DNA of 64,000 nt. Source: Purshia tridentata. Its lineage: Eukaryota; Streptophyta; Magnoliopsida; Rosales; Rosaceae. The translations under genes were made by a program, and so were the position numbers. The stretch lies in NCBI GenBank assembly GCA_003254885.1, contig QANT01000570.1, positions 18,694-82,693 of the forward strand. The letters are read 5' to 3'. The stretch's first letter is position 1, and every line of letters starts with the position of its first letter. Of the stretch, positions 13,812-27,400 are shown piece after piece. Below the pieces are notes generated by a model that was given only the letters and a program-made list of their open reading frames with translations, made no database searches and was not told where the DNA came from.

Positions 13812-16229
13812 TTACTTGGTCTTGGCAGGAATATGGTTGCCACCAGTTGCAACTTTGTACAGATAAAATCCAGTCATGAGAGCACTGCAACAAAACGAAG
13901 TGGTTTTAGCTTCAGAAACAAAAAATATATGTTATATTAATAAGCAAATTTCAAACTTGTACAGAAAAAAATCCTGTCAGTTGCAATTTTTTACAGATTA
14001 AGATTCACGATAACGACAGAAGAACAAAGAAATTATTGCAAAATGATAACCAAAAAATGACTTGTTGCACAACTAAACAAGAAAATAGAAAGACCCATTT
14101 CCCATACTGTTAAACCATATAACAGGAAGGAGAAATAGATTCCATTCCAACTCCCCCATTTCCTATCCTACATCTTTTATCCCTCCAATTCTGCATAGTG
14201 CCAAAGATAGTAAACACAAGAAGACAGAATGGTTGGGCAGAATCAATCCTAACTTCTAAATTATGATGTGAATCAAGGAGAAATCATGCAAGTATGATTT
14301 CCCAATAGCACTGATTATAAGGTGCTACAATATGGGATCTGAAACTCAACTAAACTTCTGACAAAGGTTTTCAACAGAACAGATCAACCTCATTCCAAGA
14401 TGATCCAGGAGAGCTTCGTATGTTTAGTGAATGGGGATATATGATTCTAGATTGTCCAGAAACTATGATATTCAAGTGTGTGTAAATGATGAGCATTCAA
14501 ATGGACGTGGATAAAATTCAAAGGGCTATAAATAGCCCATTCTCAACACATGACCACATATAACATGTGCCAGCCTCACACAGAACTACTTCCAACATTT
14601 ACATGCCTTTAGGAATATCCATCCCAAAGCCACAAACCCGAAGGAAATCAACACTTGTGTTCAACGTTCCTCAAGTGCATAAACTGACTCAAACCAGCAC
14701 AGTCGAAAACATTACATTTGTCCACAAAATTTTACGTCAAATGACAGCTAGAAAGGGGAAAGAAGATAGTCTAAAAATCCAAGATGGAATTTGTTTGTTA
14801 GAAATAAAATACTGGCGCTGCAATACAGGGGAAAGTAGTAATAATGCAGCAACAAAATACAAACCAGATGCAAGACGTACATAAACTACTTCTGATGTTC
14901 AACAGCCAGAAGTTGAATGATGACACTCATAATTTAGATGCAGTGGTGTGGGGTAATAAATAATTGATTATTAAATATCCAGAAAATTGAAGAGCATGAA
15001 CACATAAAAAAGCAGATGAACATACCTGATGCCAGCGACAACACCAGCTGGCATGATCTTTGAAGTTTGCATATAGCGCTGTCCCATGACCCATGTGAGT
15101 GTCACTGCACAAACTGTTATAAGGTACATAAATCAGTTCTAAAACAAAGTTTCTATAGATTGGCATCAATATTACACTGAGCAGAGAATATGAAAAAAGA
15201 AAGAATGTGATCACATAAAAACTCTCTTTCTCAAAGCACTTCTTTCAAATAACCCAAGCAAGGTCCAATCGTATTTTCAATGACTAAAACGTAGCTTTTT
15301 AATTTTAGGTTATAAATAAACCTTGCTTACTGATGCACTGCAAAAAGATAGGGGCTCACAGCTAAGTCGCTAACTAGTTAGGCAATCCTATTATAGTTTG
15401 CAAATCACTCTTCATTCACATTTTAATTTTCTGCCACTTCATCAGACAATACATGCATAAGTGCATAACTTATAGTGCATGTATTTGTCACCAAAACTTT
15501 TCCTAAATTGTACCCATTATTTGGTGACCCAATGAAAACAACGTAACACTGCAACATCAGTTGGCGTCTCAAGAATTCCTCTACGCAGAATATCAAACCC
15601 ATAACAGCATGCAAACAATAAAGATTAAATTAAAAAACTCAACAGTTTTTAACAGGAAATTAGTAAAGGCTTCCAATCGTGCAGAAGCATAGAGCTTCCA
15701 AATCACTAGAGAGAACAAAATAATAACCTTCAAAGACATATAAAAAAGGAAAAGGTCACATTTTGCACATAATGGCAAAGTCAATGCTCTCAAATTAATC
15801 AAACTACAAAGCTTACTTATTTCATGCCCCATTAATGTTTTTATAAGCAGTATGACATTATCTCAAAGAAACAAAGACCCAAATCAAGATTTTTTTTTTG
15901 AGAGGTAAGATTTGTTTGTTTTTGTTTCCCTTTTCAACTTCCTATAATTTCAGTGAAAGTACACTATCATATGATTCATATCTGGGATCCAGACCCACAA
16001 AAGTTATAAAACCAAATAAATAAAGCCTACCCGTTTCCAAAATCAAAGCAAAAACCGAGTTCTTCTTCCTCTCAAAGGCCTTGAGACTGAGATAGCCAGC
16101 AAGAGTGAGAAGCAATCCAATGCCAGCTCCTCCGGCCAAAGAAGGTATGCTCCCCTTCCTGAAATACCCAAATACTCCTCCACCCACCAGCATCAACCCG
16201 TACGGGATCGTGAAGCAGAAATCGTGCAT
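13812..16229 (-). CDS. TMEM14 / FAX-family small membrane protein
   Basis: Three coding exons, 16229-16031, 15104-15026 and 13884-13812, with proper GT-AG borders, join to a 116-residue protein. It begins MHDFCFTIPYGLMLVGGGVF, continues through glycine-rich helices (SLAGGAGIGLLLTLAGYLSL, MPAGVVAGI) and ends GGNHIPAKTK. This is the TMEM14 (Pfam Tmemb_14) fold of four short membrane helices. Plant members are called FAX (fatty acid export). There is no plastid transit peptide, so this is the short type (FAX5-7-like), which acts in ER or other non-plastid membranes; transport of fatty acids here is inferred from the family. It is divergent from the DTW gene to the right, with 1.1 kb between start codons. 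Its two introns (0.9 and 1.1 kb) contain no other gene. Confidence 0.88.
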
Positions 16230-17362
16230 CTTTGGTTTCCGGGAAATTACACCTCTGTTTCTCTCACAGATCAAAGGAAGAAGAAAATACTTTGGTTTAT
16301 TACTTTATTGTATTGTTTGTACGTTTTCGTGCCTGAAATGCTTATAAACTGTCAATTATTGGCGCGTGGAATTCGGTTGGTCAAAAAGTTTATGTACCAA
16401 CTCCCGAGTGACTTTGTTCGTTTCAGGATAAGCTCTTGATTAAACGAAGCGTAATTTGTTTAATATTTAAAGGGAGTTCTAAATGGACCCCCTTTGTTTG
16501 CTCTCTTCACCCACCCACCTTTTAAATTCCATCTTTACCTTGAGGAGAATTTTAAAAAAGAATTATAATTGACCAGAAAAATAACAAAATAGAAAAATAG
16601 CAAAAACCCAACCTTTCTTCCCTTCTACCACCGGCCGCCTCTCCCTCCAACCCACATGAGTTGATTTATTTTATTCGTCTCTACATCGTTATTATGTATG
16701 CAGTATGCATCTTCTTTTTCTTCAATTGATCACAATAATTGGTAATTTAAAGAGCAATAGTCTAGTATCTCTATATTTTGTACATAGTTCATTGTGAGTA
16801 GTGGCTATAGACGCATCTCTTATTGGTCAGTTGATCAATGTCTTCCATTTATCCAAATCATCATATACTCACAAATTCAAAAAATAGAGGAAGAGGGAAA
16901 GAAAAATAGAGAGGGGAGCCATTAGTAATGGGGTAAGTGGAATCGCGGACGATAGGGCAAGTACGGTTGGGGTTGGGACTTGGGTTCCAACAACCTTTTT
17001 TGTTATTTCGTTAACTTAAGGATAAACTATAATGTTATGAATTTCAAATTTAGTTCTCAAATTATATGTCATTACACCTGATAATATTTTATTTGTTGTG
17101 AAATAAATAAGTCTTGAAATTAGCCATATATGAATTCATGAAACTCTGACATATCATATGACATCTTAAATTTAAAATACAAATTTAAAATCCTTAACAC
17201 TAGCCAAGGGTAAAATTGAAAGAAAATTTGGCGGTCCAACTCACAATAAGGGTCCATTTAAAGTTTTACAAATTGAGACAAAAATAAAAGACTTTCCCAA
17301 ATATCAAACGACATGTCATCTTATCATCGACTCATTTTTTTCTATGGAAAGAAGTGAGAACC
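16230..17362. promoter_or_regulatory. Divergent intergenic region between the FAX and DTW genes
   Basis: Must contain both promoters. AT-rich overall. I could not place a specific TATA box or other element with confidence, and saw no gene or obvious repeat. Confidence 0.4.
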
Positions 17363-18706
17363 ATGGCTGCTAGAACACATAGATGCTGGTTCGGTTCTCG
17401 GATCCACTCACGGACCCGCAACGACCATTTCTCTCGACTTCTCCAAAACCCGTTTTTTCTTCCTCAAACCTTGAAAATGGTGACTACTCAGGCTATTTCA
17501 AAGAGACCCAGTTGCCCGTCGTGCTCCAAACCCGTCCGGCTCTGCCTCTGTACTCGGATCCAGACCCCAGGGCTCCACAACTCTGTAACTGTGACCATTC
17601 TTCAACACAGCCTAGAGAAAAACCACCCACTTAATTCTGCTAGAATTGCAAGAATAGGCCTCAAGAATCTCAACGTAGTTACTGTTTCTGATGTGAATTT
17701 TGAATCCCGATTCGTTATCCAGTTGTTGGACCCGGATTCTCAAACGGGTTCTGATCGAAATGGTTCAAAAATTTCAGGTTTTGATCAAGTTGTGGAAGCT
17801 GGAGAGACCCAGAAGCTGGATTTCGAGTATTCTGATGAGGTCAGTTCGGAGAAAGATACAGTGGGTGAGTTAGAATTTGGGCTATTTGCAAAATTCACAA
17901 AAGAGAAAAATGATAGTAATTTGATTGATAGTAATGAAAAATGCAGTTTTGTGAGTGATATAGGTGATATGAGAAATGCTCAAAACCAATTCAATGTTGA
18001 TGAGGCTTCAAGTGGTACCACATTAGATTTAGTATCCAATGAAAACAAGCTTTCTAATAGAGATTTTCATTCCCTTCAAGGTATCAAAAGTGGTAATGGT
18101 GGACCTGTTATAGCTGCTACCATTGGCAAGCATGGTGTCATTAGCTCTCTTTCCCATATTTGGATGCCACAAACCGATCCCAAGAAGCCAAAATTCGATA
18201 CAATTTTAGACATTACAGACGCGTGCGGTGCTCTTGAAGAGGGGTTCGTTGTAAAAAAGTTGCAAAACAAGCCAATGGAAGGAAGTGTGGAGTTGGATGA
18301 ATATGTAGATTTTGAAGTAGAGGTTCCTCCTGGATCTGTTCTCTTGTTTCCATCTGCAGAAGCAGTTAGTGTTAAGGACCTTGACGCCATGGATATTGAG
18401 GTGAAGAATTTGATTGTTTTGGATGGAACATGGGCAAAGGCAAAGAGAATGTATGTGGAAAACCCCTGGTTGAAACTCTTGCCACACTTGAAGTTGGATG
18501 TGGACAAGATGAGCTTGTACAATGGAGTGAGGCTCCCTCCCAAGCCTGGATTTCTGTCCACCATTGAGAGCATTGTGTATGCACTGAAAGCAGTAGGGGA
18601 CAGTCCTGAGGGGTTGGATAATCTCTTGGATGTTTTTGAGTCTATGGTCGGGGACCAAAGGCGATGTAAAGAAGAGAGATTACGCAATGTCTCACCGCCG
18701 GGGTGA
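17363..18706 (+). CDS. DTW-domain protein, probable tRNA-uridine aminocarboxypropyltransferase (DTWD2/TapT-like)
   Basis: Single-exon gene coding 447 residues. The family (bacterial TapT, human DTWD1/2) transfers the aminocarboxypropyl group of S-adenosylmethionine to uridine, making acp3U in tRNA. Visible features: a zinc-site-like CPSCSKPVRLCLC near residue 52, TVTILQHSLEKNHPLNSARI just after it, and the signature DGTWAKAKRMYVENPW near residue 355. A long, poorly conserved linker lies in between, typical of the plant form. The start is the ATG in ACCATGG at 17,363. A second ATG at 17,480 (MVTTQAISKRPSCPSC) would remove a basic, Ser/Arg-rich leader of about 39 residues that might be an organellar targeting peptide. 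The neighbouring CRM gene in the same orientation keeps an order I recall from Arabidopsis (At5g54880-At5g54890). Confidence 0.88.
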   Translation: MAARTHRCWFGSRIHSRTRNDHFSRLLQNPFFLPQTLKMVTTQAISKRPSCPSCSKPVRLCLCTRIQTPGLHNSVTVTILQHSLEKNHPLNSARIARIGLKNLNVVTVSDVNFESRFVIQLLDPDSQTGSDRNGSKISGFDQVVEAGETQKLDFEYSDEVSSEKDTVGELEFGLFAKFTKEKNDSNLIDSNEKCSFVSDIGDMRNAQNQFNVDEASSGTTLDLVSNENKLSNRDFHSLQGIKSGNGGPVIAATIGKHGVISSLSHIWMPQTDPKKPKFDTILDITDACGALEEGFVVKKLQNKPMEGSVELDEYVDFEVEVPPGSVLLFPSAEAVSVKDLDAMDIEVKNLIVLDGTWAKAKRMYVENPWLKLLPHLKLDVDKMSLYNGVRLPPKPGFLSTIESIVYALKAVGDSPEGLDNLLDVFESMVGDQRRCKEERLRNVSPPG

Positions 18707-20183
18707 GTCTTCTGCTCAATTTCAGAGTAATGACTGTTTGACGGCAGCTTTTGCAAGGATAAATGTGGAAAAAGGAAATTGCATAAATGAAGTTGGGGCA
18801 AGAGCAAGAGCCAAGATACAAATAAGAAGAATTGGATCTAAATAATCCCACTCTCTCCCACTAACAAAAAAAACCAACTCTTTTAGTAATCTAATTTCTA
18901 TTTTCCTTTGGTGCAGATAAATTGCTTTTGATATCTTTAGTAGACTTTATTATAATACAAGTCTCATGTTAATTCACGAATTTTTAAAGTGTAAGTGTAT
19001 TCACGAATTAAATAATGTATATCACGTTGGTTCGTTTCATCAAAATACTTCAAATAGAAGTTGAGTTTTGTCCACATGAAGGGGCAAATAGGTCCAATTC
19101 TTGTCTTAATGTGAGTCAAATCGAGTCTACTGAAGTCAACTATAGTAAATTGATTTCATATTCAAATGAGGTCACGAATTAGAGAAATTATTCTGTATAA
19201 TCAATATATTACTATGTTGTATAACTAACTTATATGTTATAATGGGGTGGATGTTATTAATATTATATCCTACAAATATAAATATGTTGTCTAACAATAT
19301 ACTTACACGTTAACAATATATCGATTATATCTAATAATTTTTTCACTAATTGACCTTAAAAAAAGAAAGAAATTAAGCAATTGAAAGCCATGTTAACATG
19401 TTGTTCTTACATGTGATTGATGGTCATCGACAATCAAGTTCAGTTTTGAGGATTGATAGTAGTCATTATAGGTGCTTAGTTTGATTTGTGTTTTACAAAA
19501 AATATTTGTGAAAACCCTGAGAAAGTTACAAGGGTGGCGGCGGCAGGGGAGTTGGGGCAGAGAAAGTTGGAGTCTTGGTGGAGGTGAGAGAGTTGCAGAG
19601 AGAGTTGGAGTAGAGTGAGAGTCGTAGAGATGAGAGAGATGAGAGAGGTGAGAGAGGTTGGCCTAACAAATACACACGTATCATGTCGCATATGCTGCCT
19701 AGTGCACTATGTGAAAGAGAAGTGATCCAGAATTGAGGAGGTGAGAAATAACAAAATTGCGCGTATCACGTTAGCAATTTTGATGGAAATGTTGACAAAG
19801 GTGACAGAAAAGGTAAAATGGGACACTAGTATAAGTTTATAGATGTCAACCTAGGACAAAAAAAACTTTCAAGTTATAATCTAGGAATAGAAAACATTTA
19901 TGGGTGGGGAAATAAGCCAATTACATTTACCAAAGAGTAATTGGCCAAAAAAGAACAAAGTCATCAAAGATTAACGACATGTCGTTTAAAATGTGGCTCT
20001 CCCGCCTTTTAATATAGGCGCAATTTTTTTTTTTGGCCAATCTTATAGGCACATATTATTATTATTAATCACGATATTATCCTTTCATTTACAGTTTACC
20101 CATCTTTACAGCTCGGTGAGCTCACTCCATGTTTAAGTCGATCAGTTAGCAACCTACTGAACTCACAGTAAGTCGCTGTTGCA
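18707..20183. other. Intergenic region with purine-rich stretch
   Basis: Starts with the 3' UTR of the DTW gene and ends with the promoter/5' UTR of the CRM gene. From about 19,555 to 19,655 there is a GA-rich, imperfectly repeated tract (GAGAG/GTTG units). No gene, RNA or transposon was recognised. Confidence 0.5.
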
Positions 20184-21902
20184 ATGCATAAGCTCCTCTT
20201 ATGGCGTCGCTCACCTCCCAAAACCCTACACCTAGATTCAACCAAGCCATTCCTCTCCCTCTCTCGCTTTCTTAGCCAATTTCTCTCCGAAGACCCCTAC
20301 GAATATGACCCTCCGTTTTCTCCAGTTTCCAAACCCCCAAAGCCCAAGAAAAACAAGACACATAATAAAGATGCAGACCCGAAGAAGGACCCGGTACGAC
20401 CTCTCAAATCGGACCTGCCCTTCGACTTCAGCTACTCGTACTCGGAGACCAACCCGTCGGCTGAGCCTATTGCGTTCCGAGAATCGCCAAAGTTCTCTCC
20501 TTTTGGGCCGGGTCGGCTCGATAGGAAATGGACGGGGACTGTTGCCCCGGTCCAAGAAGAAGTGGACTTGTACAGGGTAGAAGAGGAGAGGAAACGGGTT
20601 CTCGGAGACCCGCTAACGGATGAGGAGGTTGTGGAGCTTGTCGAACGGTACCGTCACAGTGATTGTGCTCGGCAAATCAATATGGGTAATGGCAAAACCC
20701 CATTTTTTAGCTTTTTCTTTGTATATGCTGGCAAATTTGCATTGTGAGATTGACCATGTATCGCATAGTATTGTTGCAGCTGTTTATTATGTGTTTTAAG
20801 CTTAGCGAAATAGCTCAATGCTGGTTTGGTTTTGTATGCATTGATTGAGAAGGGACTAGATAATTTGGTATGGTTTGTAGTCAATAAATGAGAAGGGACT
20901 AAGTAATTTGGTTTGGTTTTGTAGTAATTAAATGAGAAGGGACTAAATAATTTAGTTTTGTATCAGGAAAGGGAGGAGTCACACATAACATGCTAGATGA
21001 TATCCACAACCATTGGAAGCGGGCTGAAGCTGTGAGGATCAAGTGTTTGGGAGTGCCAACTCTTGACATGGACAATGTTTGCTTCCACCTTGAGGTTTGA
21101 ACTGAACTCAGGCTCCACATATCTCGAATGGGTTTTGACTTTTTGTACTCGGAGATTATTAGCTGATGGGGATAGTAGTGTCTGTGCAGGACAAGTCTGG
21201 TGGGAAGATTATCTACCAGCACATTAATGTCCTTATTTTATACCGGGGACGAAACTATGATCCGAATAATCGACCAGTAATACCTGTAATGCTCTGGAAG
21301 CCGTATGCTCCGATATATCCGAAGCTTGTGAAGAATGTTGCTGATGGCTTAACATTTGAAGAAACGAAGGAATTAAGAAACACAGGACTAAACTCCCTCC
21401 CGCTTATGAAACTCAGTAAGTGTCTCAGTAAGTGATAAAAAAAATAATAAAACAGAACTTAGGCAGAGTTTGATTTTTGAAGTTTCAGATGATGCACTGC
21501 TTTTTTTTATTGCTTATGACAGTAAATGGGATAAGGCAACAATTCATGTTTCTTTCCTGTTAACCCACATTCTTATTGGTTAATGTTATATTCTGCAGCT
21601 AGAAATGGTGTGTATGTGAATGTTGTTGATAGAGTTAGGGAGGCCTTTAAGACTGAAGAGGTAGTAAGACTAGACTGCGCCCATGTTGGTACCAATGATT
21701 GCAAAAAGATAGGCGTGAAATTAAGGGTATGGTTTGTAATCGAAATTAAGTTAGAATTTTTATTGCTTTCTGGAGATAGTTATGGGTTTCTACTCCATTC
21801 TTATGTTGCATTCTATATATTCAGGATCTGGTGCCATGCATCCCTCTTTTGTTCAAGGATGAGCAGATCATACTCTGGAGGGGGAAAATAGATCGAAAAT
21901 AG
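20184..21902 (+). CDS. CRM-domain group II intron splicing factor, mitochondrial CRS2-associated-factor type
   Basis: Five exons, 20184-20685, 20967-21094, 21190-21415, 21599-21726, 21825-21902, join in frame to 353 residues. The N-terminus (MHKLLLWRRSPPKTLHL) is basic and Ser/Leu-rich like a mitochondrial presequence, followed by a Pro/Lys-rich linker. The CRM (CRS1-YhbY) RNA-binding domain begins near residue 150 with PLTDEEVVELVERYRHSD and carries the glycine loop NMGKGGVTHNM, then HNHWKRAEAVRIKCLGVP. A second CRM-like half holds YVNVVDRVREAFKTEEVVRL and ends ILWRGKIDRK. This short two-repeat form matches the mitochondrial CAF-like proteins (mCSF1/mCSF2 in Arabidopsis) that help splice mitochondrial group II introns. 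Length is normal for that class and there are no lesions. An organellar location is inferred from the family and the presequence. Confidence 0.92.
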
Positions 21903-21989
21903 ATCAAAAACATGACTACAAGTGCATAGATTAGAAGTGAAAAGTCCACAGATGCTTAAGTGCGGTCAGGTTTGGTATTCAATTCTAAG

Positions 21990-23280
21990 AAAATCTACAA
22001 TGCTCATGTCAATGATATATTTGGCAAGTTATAGTGTCAAAATGCAAGATTTGGAACATTGCGCTTAAATGTTGCATGCCAAAAAAATAGGCTATCAACC
22101 TCCATTCATCCATAAATGTTGATTACCATTCTCATGTCTACGTCAATTCATCCATCATCCAACTACCATTTCTTTTGCCATTTTTCTTCCAAGCTCATTT
22201 CTTTTGCTTGAAGAACCTAAAAATGTATTAAAGATCTGAAATATGATGAAGTAGAAGTCTCATATTGTCTGCACCTAACAAATTTGTTGGAACTTCAAAT
22301 GATTATGCCCCAATCTGATTTGAAAGAAACTTTTGATCATATAATATGATTGTTGGCATTGTTAACGTAATTCTTGAAAAGCCGGTTTTAAAAAGTTTCA
22401 CAATTTTGGTGGGCATCTCATGCCATCCTCACTTAAGTGGTACAAATGCCTATACATTTGCTTACACCACACACAAAAGTGTTATGAATCCATAGTCAAT
22501 GGTTACATGGTAGAACGATTGAGGACTCCCAACGGGTGGCTGTATGTCTAGTACAAGGTGTATAGTATTGTGGATTCATAACTCTTTCATGTGTGGTGTG
22601 GACAAAATTTGTGGGTAAACACTTTTTGTGTATTACCATACAATACACAGCTATAGTATGATAAAAGAATCCATGAAGCTTAGAGTTTTAATCCACTTTT
22701 TTTTTGTCAAATTATTTTTACTCTTTTATGCACTATCTTTTGCTCAAAAATTAGGAAAAAAGAAGACATTAAATAATAAATAACTTGTGGGAAAAAATTA
22801 CAACTAATCAAGATTTGGCAATTTGCAACAGTTGGCTGAGCATCATTAAAGATCCAATTGTCAACAATTCACAAATTTGATTAAATTAGGTATTCAAAAA
22901 ATTACGTCAAAAACAACAACAAACAATGAAGATTTTCATTCCATCCTTCTAGGGTAAAATTGTAAGGTGTTGCAAGTTGCAACAGATTCTGTGTGACCTC
23001 ACACGGAATTCAGAAAATAAGGCAACTTCCTAAAATCTTTCATTGTAAATCTAATTTTTAGATCATCTCTAGCTTATTCAAGCAAAAGTATTGTATAGCT
23101 CAAAGGAAAGAGGAAAAATTAGCAAATGTTAGTCGGATGATGGGTGGTTGAATAATGGAGGAAGAGTGATTAATAGGTGGAAAAAGTAAAATAGTATTTG
23201 GAATTCAAATGGCTTTTAATTTGGCTTGCAACAGTGGAATACAAAGTGTCAAATGTAGCATTTTGGTAGTGTAGGTGTCA
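21990..23280. mobile_element. Long inverted-repeat element, about 1.3 kb, non-autonomous
   Basis: Two arms of about 200 bp face each other: 21,995-22,215 and 23,075-23,275. For example TCAATGATATATTTGG at about 22,010 pairs with the reverse complement of the sequence at about 23,270-23,255 (CAATGTTATATTTGACA when inverted), and CCATCATCC at about 22,150 pairs with GGATGATGGG at about 23,137. Arm identity is only moderate, so the insertion is old. No transposase frame is present. It lies directly downstream of the CRM gene. Confidence 0.6.
22468..22608. mobile_element. Small nested inverted repeat (MITE-like), about 140 bp
   Basis: GCTTACACCACACACAAAAG followed by TGTTATGAATCCA on the left faces TGGATTCATAAC, CTTTCATGTGTGGTGTGG on the right, so the DNA could fold into a hairpin of about 30 bp. 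It sits inside the larger inverted-repeat element. It could be a separate MITE insertion or the core of the larger one. Confidence 0.5.
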
Positions 23281-24471
23281 AATATAACATTGGCATATAA
23301 GTCAGCTCTTGCAGACTGCTAATTACTTTTCACATCCAAGTCTCACAGGTTTGGCAATCACCAATTCCAGGTCCGCAGCTTTCACTGCCAGTTGGTTAAT
23401 TAGTCTTCTCCAACACCCAGCAGGCTAAGAAAAGAGGAATTATATTAAACATGTTCTGGTGCTCTTAGATGGGCTGTTGAAGGAGTGATTTGTTGCCCTG
23501 AGTAGACAAAAGAGTTGGTAAAATGAAATGACCAGTGCCATCTCATTTCGAACAGATCTCATATGGGGGGCGTTCTTAATGTGCAAGACCAGTATGCTGC
23601 CTCCTCACAAAGGAGAGGAATTGTAGAAGGCACTTGGGACTATCATTTCTCACCCTTAAATAGAAAAAGAAGCCTGGAGCCTCAACCCTTTAAATGAGAT
23701 GGGGGTAGTCCCTTTACTTCGTGTTGAACTTTCAAGTTTCTTGTTATCTCTCTCTTTGCATTTTGTAACCAAAATCTGATGTTACTGTACTACTTTATTT
23801 ATGAAAGTCATGAATGGTTACATGAATTGTTGCCTTTTAATTGGTGGTGGTAGCTAATCAATGGAGGAGACAATCATTGCTCTTTAAATGTCACATATGA
23901 AAAACTTTTCTGGCCTTCACAGGGTATTTGCTCGTTGCCTTTGTTTCCACTCAAATGGCATGGCGTTCATTTTTCTTCTTTCATGCTTCTGTGGACATGT
24001 TGCTCAAACACCCAAAACTCTTTTATTTTATTTTAAAAATTACAGCATTATCTTACCCAACTAAACTACAATCCTCAACTGTTAAGGAACCTATGAAGAA
24101 TGACTAGTTCACAAACTCATTTAAGTCCTGGACCAAGATTTTTATAATTCTTTAACCAAGCTTCATATAAAATCTGAATGTAAGGCCAGTAAAATACAAT
24201 CAAGAACAACATAAATCTTACTAGTTACTTCATTTATGATACATGTATGAAGTTCAAGAACATGTGAAAGCTCTTATACATTTGAATTGCTAAGAAAACC
24301 GGTGTTCCAGATACACCAACCAGTTGAGAGAGCTCAATTAGTACATCAAGGACCACTGTGTTCTACTGATTTATATATCACAATAGATGGTTTCACTTCA
24401 TACATAAAAACCCTTGATAAGATACACTTCATGCGTATCGGGTGAAGCTAGTATCACATGTATAACAAGTT
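23281..24471. other. Intergenic DNA 3' of the purple acid phosphatase
   Basis: No coding frame supported on either strand. Its right end, next to 24,472, should include the 3' UTR of the leftward-reading phosphatase gene. Confidence 0.45.
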
Positions 24472-27400
24472 CTATGGTGCAATAAGTATCTTCCTCATTT
24501 CATGTCTCTTCTCAGCAACACATCCCGAACTGACCAGTGAGGTTATCCAGACCTGATCTGACCTTACAGGCTCATCATCATCATTCCTATGCCAGGTCCA
24601 AAGGGCATGGGTTGAATTCACTATCTTAAGCTCACCATGACCAAAACTTGCTTCCCGGAAGACTGACCACTCAGGTGATGGGTTATACCTGCCAAATCAC
24701 AAGAATTAAGATAAAATTTTGATAAATAAAACAGTCTTTAGCCAAGTGTTTCAGCTGAAAAACCCCCACTGTATATTGAAAGGATGGAAGATTCCACTCT
24801 CTTTTCCTATCCCCATGTTGGGGCACTGAAATAGTTAAAGCATTGACTATGTTTGAAAGGCATACTAGTGTGAAGCAATCAAGACTATTACTCCCTTTCA
24901 AATTCATTCCGTCAGTACCCAATTCCAATGGAACTCATATATAACCATTATTAGTGGCTATGATAAAGGCAAATGAAATATCAGATGTCTGGAACTCATG
25001 CCAATGTGAAAAAAAATCCAGGATTGTTTTTCTAAATGCATGAGATGTCAATTCTATTTCCTAAATTGCAAATTCATAAACATTTTTAGCACAGAGACAT
25101 ACTTGTGAGCTAAACCTTCTCTGTTTCCTCCATCACCGATGGTTATGTGGACAGCACCACACGTATCTGATTTTCCACTGTTGACACGTTTCTGCCAAAC
25201 AGACCATCATAGATTAAAAATTGAGTGCCATAATTTATACTTAAGAAATATATGCTAAATTAGCATAGCTATACCGAGCGTTCATAAGCATGTACATGGC
25301 CAGCAAATACTATATCCACACTAGCGGCATAAAGCAATGGCTCCATTGCTGCCATCATGCTGTTCCCTTCACCTTGATGAGCCTTGTTACTATTGTACCA
25401 GGGAACATGAAATAGCACGAGCAGCCAAGGTGTCTTCTGTCGGTCTACCTTTGAAAGATCATCCTGTTTAAGAAGAATGACATGAAATTTTATACAATGA
25501 ATTGACTTGAGAGAGAAAGTGAAGGAAGAAAATAACTCAAAAAGGCAAGAGAGACAATGAAGGAAGAAAACAACAGATAACACATCTAAAATGGAAGTGA
25601 ATGTAATGATATAACACAAGACCTTCAAAATAATTCTTGAACTCCTGCCTCGTGGTTATATTCAAATGCGCACTCATCATTCCTTCAGCCTCACTGTATG
25701 AATGAGGTTTGTAATTCTTACTTAACCAAAGAAATTAAGGTTGAACCCTGCTGTGCTAAAGGGCTACACTTGGAAGAACTTCTAAACAAGAATTATGTTT
25801 ATACATTTCCTTTTTTATGGGTATAAATATTTCCTCAGTTGAAGCTACAAAGATTCTCACCACCCTCCTCTTTAACTTCTGTACCAACATATTTTGTGAT
25901 GAGTGTTGGAATAATGCATACTACTATCCACTACCAAACTTATTCAAAAAATACATGAAGCCACATGAAACAGCAGCATGCCAGGTGCGCACATTATGGG
26001 CCAGTATCACTATATCTAGGCAATGCAAAAAACTAGTAGTTCCCTCCCTCCACCCCACAAAAGCATAGTAGTACCATGGTGAGTATATGACAGAAACACA
26101 TATAATAGGTGGCACATACCATAAACAATCACATTATCCAAGAAATCACTGATAAACAATAAGAATGAACATGAATCACAATTTTTACTAAATATACCAT
26201 TAATAATTTAATGTATCGGAAATTGAGTATTCCTACACACAAGAGACGAGAAAGGTAACTAACCTTTAACCACCTGTATTGATCTGAATACTCATCATAA
26301 TCAGTATATGAACCAAGCATGATAACATGAACACCTGAAACTTCAAAGGAATAAAAAAGATTCGAACTCGATCCACTCTCTTCATACGGCATCTTCCACC
26401 TAGAATTATAGGATTGAAATCCATCCTTTAACAGTGGTATGCTCTCCTTTTCATGGTTCCCCTGGGTTACCATCCATGGCCTTGCACTTGCAAGTGGCTG
26501 CACCAGCTCACCAAATGTATCCCACCGGCGCTGCATGTAATCAGCATAAGAAAGGTCTCCAGGAAGCAGATGCACATCATACCCGCACTGATCAATGTGG
26601 TCTAGAGTAGACTTTGTCCATCCAGTTTGACCCAGATCCCCTGCCACGGCAAAATTAATCGGAAATTGAGCTGGAGGGGTCTTGAGCTGAAACTCAGGAC
26701 CTTCTCCACCACATTGGTAAAAGTAAATGGTGTCATGTTCAAGAGGCCCAATGACTGTGTGGTGTATCTTTCCTGAGCTATAGAGAAGATAACTATAAGA
26801 GGTGCTTTCGCCTTGAGCTACAGAGCTGTATTTCCCTGATGATGTTCCATACTGAACAACTGAAGGAGCAGATTTATCATCAGTGACCCATGTCACTCGC
26901 ATGTGCTTGTCTCCTGCCAAAGAGATGTGCACCTGCAATAGGCATTTTTACAGATAATTATATATTATACTAAATGGATACCAGTTACCACTAATAAAAC
27001 CCAAAGAGCTTGATCAAATTGGGAGTCGAGAAAGAGAAAATATCAAAACAAAGACCAAGTTCCTTAAGAAATACTTACCCCAAGTGAAACAACGTGTACA
27101 GATTATTATATCACCAAAAATGATAACCGTGTTAACATAGCAAAATGACATAATTCACTACGCATTTATAACATCCAGAAACTCCAAATCTCATTCCCAA
27201 AGTACATGAATTAACATGCCAATTAATCATTTCCGATAAATGATGATTTTTTGAGATCCAAGGAACTGCACTATAAACCTTATCACTAGAAACCATTTGC
27301 ATATATAATTTAGCTCCAAAGTCCAAGCCTTGGGTAGTTTTCTATTTACATGGAAAGCAAACATCCAATTTATGACTGACCGCTCAACTTGTTCATCTGA

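Noticed and set aside
18076-18807. 243-codon frame antisense to the DTW gene
   Set aside because: Shadow of the real coding strand; no recognisable family, whereas the plus strand gives a conserved DTW protein.
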